From NCBI GenBank assembly GCA_963783445.1, contig CAWANP010000019.1, positions 434,001 to 498,000 of the forward strand: a stretch of DNA of 64,000 nt, given 5' to 3'. The position numbers were made by a program, and so were the translations under genes. Positions 59,979 to 64,000 of this stretch are shown here, one piece after another. How positions within the stretch are numbered: the stretch's first letter is position 1; each line of letters starts with the position of its first letter. The notes under the pieces are model-generated. The model saw nothing but the letters and a program-made list of their open reading frames with translations, made no database searches and had not been told where the DNA came from. Origin of the DNA: CAWANP01 sp963783445. GTDB lineage: Bacteria > Chloroflexota > Anaerolineae > JAAYZQ01.

Positions 59979-61217
59979 ATGGCTGACGACAACGTCAATC
60001 TCGTTCTACGCGCCAAGATGCTGATCGATGGTTCAGGAGGCGAACCAGTTACACAGGCGCTGGTGGCCATCGCCGATCGCAAGATTGTATATGCCGGACC
60101 GGAGCGCGAGGCGCCCGAATTTCCCGCTGCCCGCCGTCTCGATCTGCCCGATGCCTGCCTGCTGCCGGGCCTGATCGACATGCACGTCCATTCGACCTAC
60201 TACTGGGACGAGCCCGACTCGGCCGCCTATACCTACGACCCTGAACAGTCGCTGGTCTACTCTCCGGTGTCCATCGCCCTGTTTGCCGCAGCGAACCTGC
60301 GCCAGACGCTGATGTCGGGGGTCACGACGGCCCGGGACACGGGCGCCGTGGGCGGGATCATGCCCGATCTCCGGCGCGCCATTGGCAAAGGCCAGGTTCC
60401 CGGGCCCAAGCTCTATATCGCCGGCCGCCTGGTGACGCCTACCGCGGGACACTGCCACTTTCTGCCCAACTTTTCCAACCAGGCCGATGGGCCTTCAGGC
60501 TTTCGCCGGGCGGTGCGCCAGGAGATCCGGGCCGGCGCCGACTTTATCAAGATCGCCAACAACGGCGAGGACATGACCCAGAAAGAACTCAACGCCGCTG
60601 TGGACGAGGCGCATCGCCTGGGCAAAAAGGTGGCCTGCCACACCGGCCGGCCGCCGGCCCAGCGCATGGCCATCGATGCCAGCGTAGATACCTTTGAACA
60701 CGGCACGCCGACTCCCGAGGAGATTGAGCTGGCTGTGGAAAAGGGCATCGCCTGGTCGCCCACTATCAATGTGACCATGGCCTACCAGCAGTGGTGCGAT
60801 GGGCGCCGCAGCCACGCCGATCCCCAGATCGCCCGCCGGGCGGAAAAGGACTATGTCGAAACGGCCGAGTACCTGGAACGCAAGGCCAAATCGCTGGCCA
60901 ATGCGCTGGAGGCGGGTCTGAGGATCATCGCGGGTACCGATAGCTGGAGCAATGCCGTGCGCTTTGATGCCATGCCCGACGAGATCCGCTGGCTGGTCGA
61001 ATATGGCTGCACGCCCACGCAGGCATTGCAGGCGGCCACCTCATGGGCCGCGGAGGCCATGGGCTGGACAGAGATCGGCGCCGTTGAGGAGGGCAAGCTG
61101 GCCGACATCATCGCCGTGCCTGGCAACCCATTGGAAGATGTCGGCCTGATGGACCAGGTCTTCTTTGTCCTCCGCGAGGGTCAGATCGTCAAAGGCGACG
61201 TGCCATCGGGCAGTTGA
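59979..61217 (+). CDS. Amidohydrolase (imidazolonepropionase-like / prolidase-type)
   Basis: A 412-residue metal-dependent amidohydrolase. The metal site starts with LPGLIDMHVHSTYY near residue 62; GADFIKIANNG gives the carboxylated-lysine region near 190, VACHTGRPPAQRM and DTFEHG the His ligands, and IAGTDSWSN near 325 the catalytic Asp. ATG 59979 is used rather than the longer frame. Related enzymes hydrolyse cyclic amides or dipeptides with N-terminal or C-terminal Pro. It starts 26 bases after mttB, so the two probably act in sequence on one imported compound: amide cleavage followed by demethylation, or the reverse. A paralogue lies at 62892. Confidence 0.87.
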   Translation: MADDNVNLVLRAKMLIDGSGGEPVTQALVAIADRKIVYAGPEREAPEFPAARRLDLPDACLLPGLIDMHVHSTYYWDEPDSAAYTYDPEQSLVYSPVSIALFAAANLRQTLMSGVTTARDTGAVGGIMPDLRRAIGKGQVPGPKLYIAGRLVTPTAGHCHFLPNFSNQADGPSGFRRAVRQEIRAGADFIKIANNGEDMTQKELNAAVDEAHRLGKKVACHTGRPPAQRMAIDASVDTFEHGTPTPEEIELAVEKGIAWSPTINVTMAYQQWCDGRRSHADPQIARRAEKDYVETAEYLERKAKSLANALEAGLRIIAGTDSWSNAVRFDAMPDEIRWLVEYGCTPTQALQAATSWAAEAMGWTEIGAVEEGKLADIIAVPGNPLEDVGLMDQVFFVLREGQIVKGDVPSGS

Positions 61218-61357
61218 ACCACCGTGTGATTCTCTTCGAGAAGACGGATGTCGACGACGTGATCGCTGACATCGAGACGGCACTGGAGAGAATGGGGCCA
61301 AATCAGGTGGGCCTGGAGTCCGACTACTTTGGGCTAGATCGGACCCCGTACGACTAT
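61214..61357 (+). pseudogene. Remnant resembling membrane dipeptidase (peptidase M19)
   Basis: About 45 codons directly after the amidohydrolase stop read TDVDDVIADIETALERMGPN and QVGLESDYFGLDRTPYD, like the C-terminal half-motif of M19 dipeptidases (D-H-I-x-x-x-x-x-x-x-G-x-D-H-V-G-x-G-S-D). The frame then runs into the convergent mttB paralogue and loses similarity. No metal-binding N-terminus is present. A former third enzyme of the locus, deleted when the second MttB pair arrived, is a possible explanation. Confidence 0.45.
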
Positions 61358-62800
61358 TCAGCTATCTGCCCGGGCCCTCTCGACAATGGCGCGCATCTGG
61401 TGTCGCATTTCGGCCGGCAAGGGCTTGGGCTGGTGTTCCTCCAGAATTTGGTCTATCCGCTCCGCAGCCCGCTGGCTCATCTCCTTGCCGCCCCGATCCA
61501 ACCAACCGCTGAAGGTATTCCGCTCAAAGAGCCGTGGGTACCAGCGTTGTCGAAAGTGGTCCAGGGTGTGTTTGGTGTCCAGGTATTGCCCGCCGGGTCC
61601 CAGTTCGGCGATCAGATCGGTGGCCAGGGCTTGGGGGCTGACATCGACCCCTCTCTGCCAACAGGTGACCCAGTCTACGATTTCGTCACACAGAACTAGC
61701 TGGACGAACGAGTACAAGAGACCGGCATCGAGGTACCCTAGATCGTGGATCAAGTTGGCTCCGGCAAGGGTCTCGGCCACGAGCGTCAGGGCTGCCTCCG
61801 CCGCAGCCTGACCGTCAGCCACCTTGGCGTTTGACGCACCTCCCAGGCCAAAGGTGGGTAGATTGTAGAAGCGGCCGAGTTCATGGGCTATCCCCCGCTC
61901 AGGATAAGTGTAGTCGCTGGCCATTGTTCTCAAATCGATGGCTGCCGCTTCCATCCCTGACATAGCAAAAGGTGCTCCTTCTCTAGTCAGTTGGGAGAGC
62001 ACCAGGCCGGCGAGCATCCCAGCGTTGTCCAGGACGACGCCACCTGCGGGCGTGATCGGAGCTGAAAGCCCTGACGTTGCAGAGGGAATCCAGAGCAAGG
62101 GTAGCCCTTTGTTGGACAGATAGAGCAGTTTTTGCAGCGCTTCCTGATTATGGTAGAGCCCCGTGGTGACATTGATGTAGCAGACGATGTTGGGCCGTCT
62201 TTGCAGCGCTTCGGCGCCACCGGCTACCGCCTCTGCCATCTCTACCACGTCGATGCAGCCCGAATACTCATAGGTCACATATACGATGGGCTTGGTTGTG
62301 TGGGAGAGTAGCGCCTCCATCTGGTAGCGGTCGGCAACGGTCTGGTCGACATCGGTTGGCAGCACCATGGACATGACAAAGTCGATGTTGGGCAGCGCAT
62401 CGCAGAGGATGGTGCCCTCGACAACGTCTTGCAGGATTGGTTCACGCACCTGGCCAGTACGATGATCGAGTAAACGCAGGCAATCTGAGCCCGGCCCGTA
62501 GTGATTGGCATCGCCCTGCAACTGGATGGCAGGATCACCGCGACGGTCGTAGAGGGTCACTTGGTGGGGGACCGTGGCAAAGGCCTTCTCGACCAGAGCA
62601 GAGGAGATCCGGACAAGGTTCCCATCGCTGACGCTGGCGCCCGCTCGCGCCAGCAGCTCCACTGCCTCACCGAGGAAGAAGCGCACTCCCACCCGCTCCA
62701 AGAGTTCCAGACTGGCCGCGTGAATCGTCTGGCACTGATCCTCGGTCATCCTGGTGAACCGAACTGTGTCAAAAGTCTGTACGTTGCCGCTTTTCGTCAT
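61358..62800 (-). CDS. MttB-family corrinoid methyltransferase, non-pyrrolysine (second copy)
   Basis: A 480-residue paralogue of the MttB-like gene at 58459. Matching landmarks are MTEDQCQTIHAASLELLERV, YGPGSDCLRLLDHRTGQV near residue 110, NIDFVMSMVLPTDVDQTV near 140 and GANLIHDLGYLDAGLL near 355. Again there is no amber codon. Sequence identity with the first copy is clearly partial, so the two probably have different substrates rather than being recent duplicates. ATG 62800 follows GGGAGGAAAG. It is the partner of the amidohydrolase upstream (62892) on the same strand. Confidence 0.85.
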   Translation of the reverse strand: MTKSGNVQTFDTVRFTRMTEDQCQTIHAASLELLERVGVRFFLGEAVELLARAGASVSDGNLVRISSALVEKAFATVPHQVTLYDRRGDPAIQLQGDANHYGPGSDCLRLLDHRTGQVREPILQDVVEGTILCDALPNIDFVMSMVLPTDVDQTVADRYQMEALLSHTTKPIVYVTYEYSGCIDVVEMAEAVAGGAEALQRRPNIVCYINVTTGLYHNQEALQKLLYLSNKGLPLLWIPSATSGLSAPITPAGGVVLDNAGMLAGLVLSQLTREGAPFAMSGMEAAAIDLRTMASDYTYPERGIAHELGRFYNLPTFGLGGASNAKVADGQAAAEAALTLVAETLAGANLIHDLGYLDAGLLYSFVQLVLCDEIVDWVTCWQRGVDVSPQALATDLIAELGPGGQYLDTKHTLDHFRQRWYPRLFERNTFSGWLDRGGKEMSQRAAERIDQILEEHQPKPLPAEMRHQMRAIVERARADS

Positions 62801-62891
62801 CTTTCCTCCCGCTCAAATGCACGCCCGCCGTGCGGCCAAGCCATCCCGAATGCAGGGAAGCTCGGCGCGCCTGCGAAGGGATCGTGGACTG

Positions 62892-64000
62892 CTACTCCTG
62901 ACCCAGAGTCTCCACCGCCAGGGGCACCACGCGACCCTGGCGGACGATCAGCTTGACCTTTTTGATGTTCTCGATGTCGACCAGGGGGTCGCCTGCAACG
63001 GCGATGAGATCGGCAACCTTGCCAGGCACCAGCAGCCCGATCTCATCCCAGCCCATGCCCTCGGCTGGCCAGCGGGTAGCAGCCAGGATGGCCTGCATGG
63101 GACTGCAGCCCATTTCTACCAGGCAGCGCAGTTCCTCTGACAGGCAAGCAAAGGGACGCTCTGGGAGGAAGACATCGGTGCCCGCTGCCAGTTTCACGCC
63201 GGTCTTGAGGGCATAGGGTATATACTCGGACAGCCTTTCCTTGAGCTTGCTCACTTCGGCAAGGTGGTCCTCTGTGTCCTCGGTGCCGTTGGCATCCGGG
63301 TCGTTGCGGCGCGCTTCCAGCGATTTGGCGACCGAATCGAGGACGCTCAAGGTTGGTGTCCAGGTAACCCCTTTTTCGGCCGCAAGGTCGATTTCTTCCT
63401 CGGATTCCAAAGGATGCTCGACAAAGTCGGCGCCGGCCTCAAGGGCCATACGCGACGCAGGGGGCTTGTAGACGTGGCAGCTGACCTTTTTCTCCTGGCG
63501 GTGGGCTTCGTCTACGGCAGCGTTGAGCTCTTCCTGGGTTTGGTCGGTGCCTCGTACAGCGATTTTGATAAAGTCAGCTCCGGCGCGCACCTCTTGGCGT
63601 ACTGCGCGGCGAAAACCAAAGGGCCCGTCGGCCTCATTTGACAGCCCATCCAAAAAGAAGACGTGACCACCCGTGGGCACAATGAGCCGTCCGGCGGCAT
63701 AGACCCTGGGACCAGGCACCAGGCCTTGGTCGATGGCTCGGCGCACGTCGAACATCACTCCGTTGACACCGCCAACGTCGCGCACCGTAGTGACGCCGGA
63801 CAGGAGGACCTCGCGCAGCCGCTTGGCGGCCAACAGGGCGATCATGGCCTCCGAGTAGACCAAAGCCCTTTCCGAATCGCGGGTGAAAATCTTGGCGTTT
63901 GGCTCTTCGTAGTAGTAGCTGGCATGTACGTGGGAATCGATAAGGCCAGGCAACAGGCACGCCTGGTCCAGGTTGAGGACCTTGGCCTGGGGTGAAAACT
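62892..64000 (-). CDS. Amidohydrolase (imidazolonepropionase-like), N-terminus beyond the window
   Basis: At least 369 residues of a paralogue of the amidohydrolase at 59979. LLPGLIDSHVHASYYYEEP near the left edge of the protein gives the metal-binding HVH, GADFIKIAVRGTD the lysine region, VSCHVYKPPASRM and DFVEHP the His ligands, and LAAGTDVFLPERPF the catalytic Asp. The frame continues through 64000 (FSPQAKVLNLDQACLLPG), so the first 30 or so residues lie outside. Its stop is 91 bases before the mttB paralogue, mirroring the other pair's association but in reverse order. Confidence 0.85.
   Translation of the reverse strand, partial: FSPQAKVLNLDQACLLPGLIDSHVHASYYYEEPNAKIFTRDSERALVYSEAMIALLAAKRLREVLLSGVTTVRDVGGVNGVMFDVRRAIDQGLVPGPRVYAAGRLIVPTGGHVFFLDGLSNEADGPFGFRRAVRQEVRAGADFIKIAVRGTDQTQEELNAAVDEAHRQEKKVSCHVYKPPASRMALEAGADFVEHPLESEEEIDLAAEKGVTWTPTLSVLDSVAKSLEARRNDPDANGTEDTEDHLAEVSKLKERLSEYIPYALKTGVKLAAGTDVFLPERPFACLSEELRCLVEMGCSPMQAILAATRWPAEGMGWDEIGLLVPGKVADLIAVAGDPLVDIENIKKVKLIVRQGRVVPLAVETLGQE

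Noticed and set aside
58459..62800. Pyrrolysine-containing MttB proteins
   Set aside because: Both genes read through with no in-frame TAG, so they are non-pyrrolysine homologues.
62819..62833. Small hairpin GCACG-5-CGTGC between the second mttB and amidohydrolase
   Set aside because: Only five base pairs without a T-run; expected by chance in high-GC sequence.

Overview
The window looks like chromosome from a high-GC, free-living heterotroph, most probably a Chloroflexota (Anaerolineae/Caldilineae-like) bacterium. This is inferred from the gene mix (ABC-based sugar and peptide uptake with lipoprotein binding proteins, no TonB or Sus-type outer-membrane machinery, a GAAC-N4-GTTC LexA box of the Gram-positive type, non-pyrrolysine MttB homologues) and from palindromic intergenic repeats. 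No rRNA, tRNA or CRISPR array was seen. At least 15 breaks of one nucleotide, mostly single-base insertions, interrupt otherwise well-conserved genes. They look more like uncorrected sequencing or assembly indels than gene death, so broken genes are annotated over their full span.

Region 1 (1-12,035, + strand, lower GC): a plant cell-wall sugar locus. It holds a GH105-type hydrolase (cut by the window edge), a Sde182/DUF1593 nucleoside-hydrolase-like protein, a sugar-nucleotide-epimerase-like protein, a DUF4038 (apiosidase-like) glycosidase, a complete CUT1-type sugar importer without its ATPase (binding protein and two permeases), a six-times-frameshifted GH78 alpha-L-rhamnosidase and a GH43 beta-xylosidase. 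Together they suggest pectin/rhamnogalacturonan and xylan side-chain use.

Region 2 (12,235-19,289, - strand): an MFS exporter-like protein, then a 2-oxoacid (pyruvate or acetoin) dehydrogenase operon read in the order ThiS/MoaD-like protein, E2, E1-alpha, E1-beta, E3. Upstream lies a near-consensus promoter with an inverted-repeat operator at the start point.

Region 3 (19,645-22,503, + strand): an accessory cassette with a near-consensus promoter carrying a LexA box. It encodes a LexA-type DNA-binding domain lacking the protease half, a Cys-rich protein, an FtsK-like ATPase and two small proteins, one membrane-bound. It is the best candidate for an undescribed system.

Region 4 (22,500-47,366, - strand): mscL, a small zinc peptidase, amino-sugar/glycoside metabolism (SIS protein, BadF-type kinase, GH4), and a long block of amino-acid and guanidino-compound catabolism (M20 peptidase, amidinotransferase-fold enzyme, PLP decarboxylase, ornithine-cyclodeaminase-like, PhzF, SagB-type oxidoreductase, arginase/agmatinase-like, saccharopine-dehydrogenase-like). 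Also here are mutM, three SDRs, an MFS transporter and a second, orphan E2. Several operons start at promoters of the form TTGACA-17/18-TAGAAT.

Region 5 (47,430-50,786): repeat-rich ground with a truncated amidohydrolase, a three-repeat ChW protein, a periplasmic-binding-like protein and a formamidase/acetamidase.

Region 6 (51,084-64,000): a corrinoid-methyltransferase-related locus. It has a UroD/MtaA-family protein, a peptide-type ABC importer with its two ATPases fused in one polypeptide, and an MttB-family methyltransferase followed by an amidohydrolase. A second MttB-amidohydrolase pair lies tail to tail with the first, with a dipeptidase remnant between. The inferred role is import, hydrolysis and demethylation of a methylated amine conjugate.
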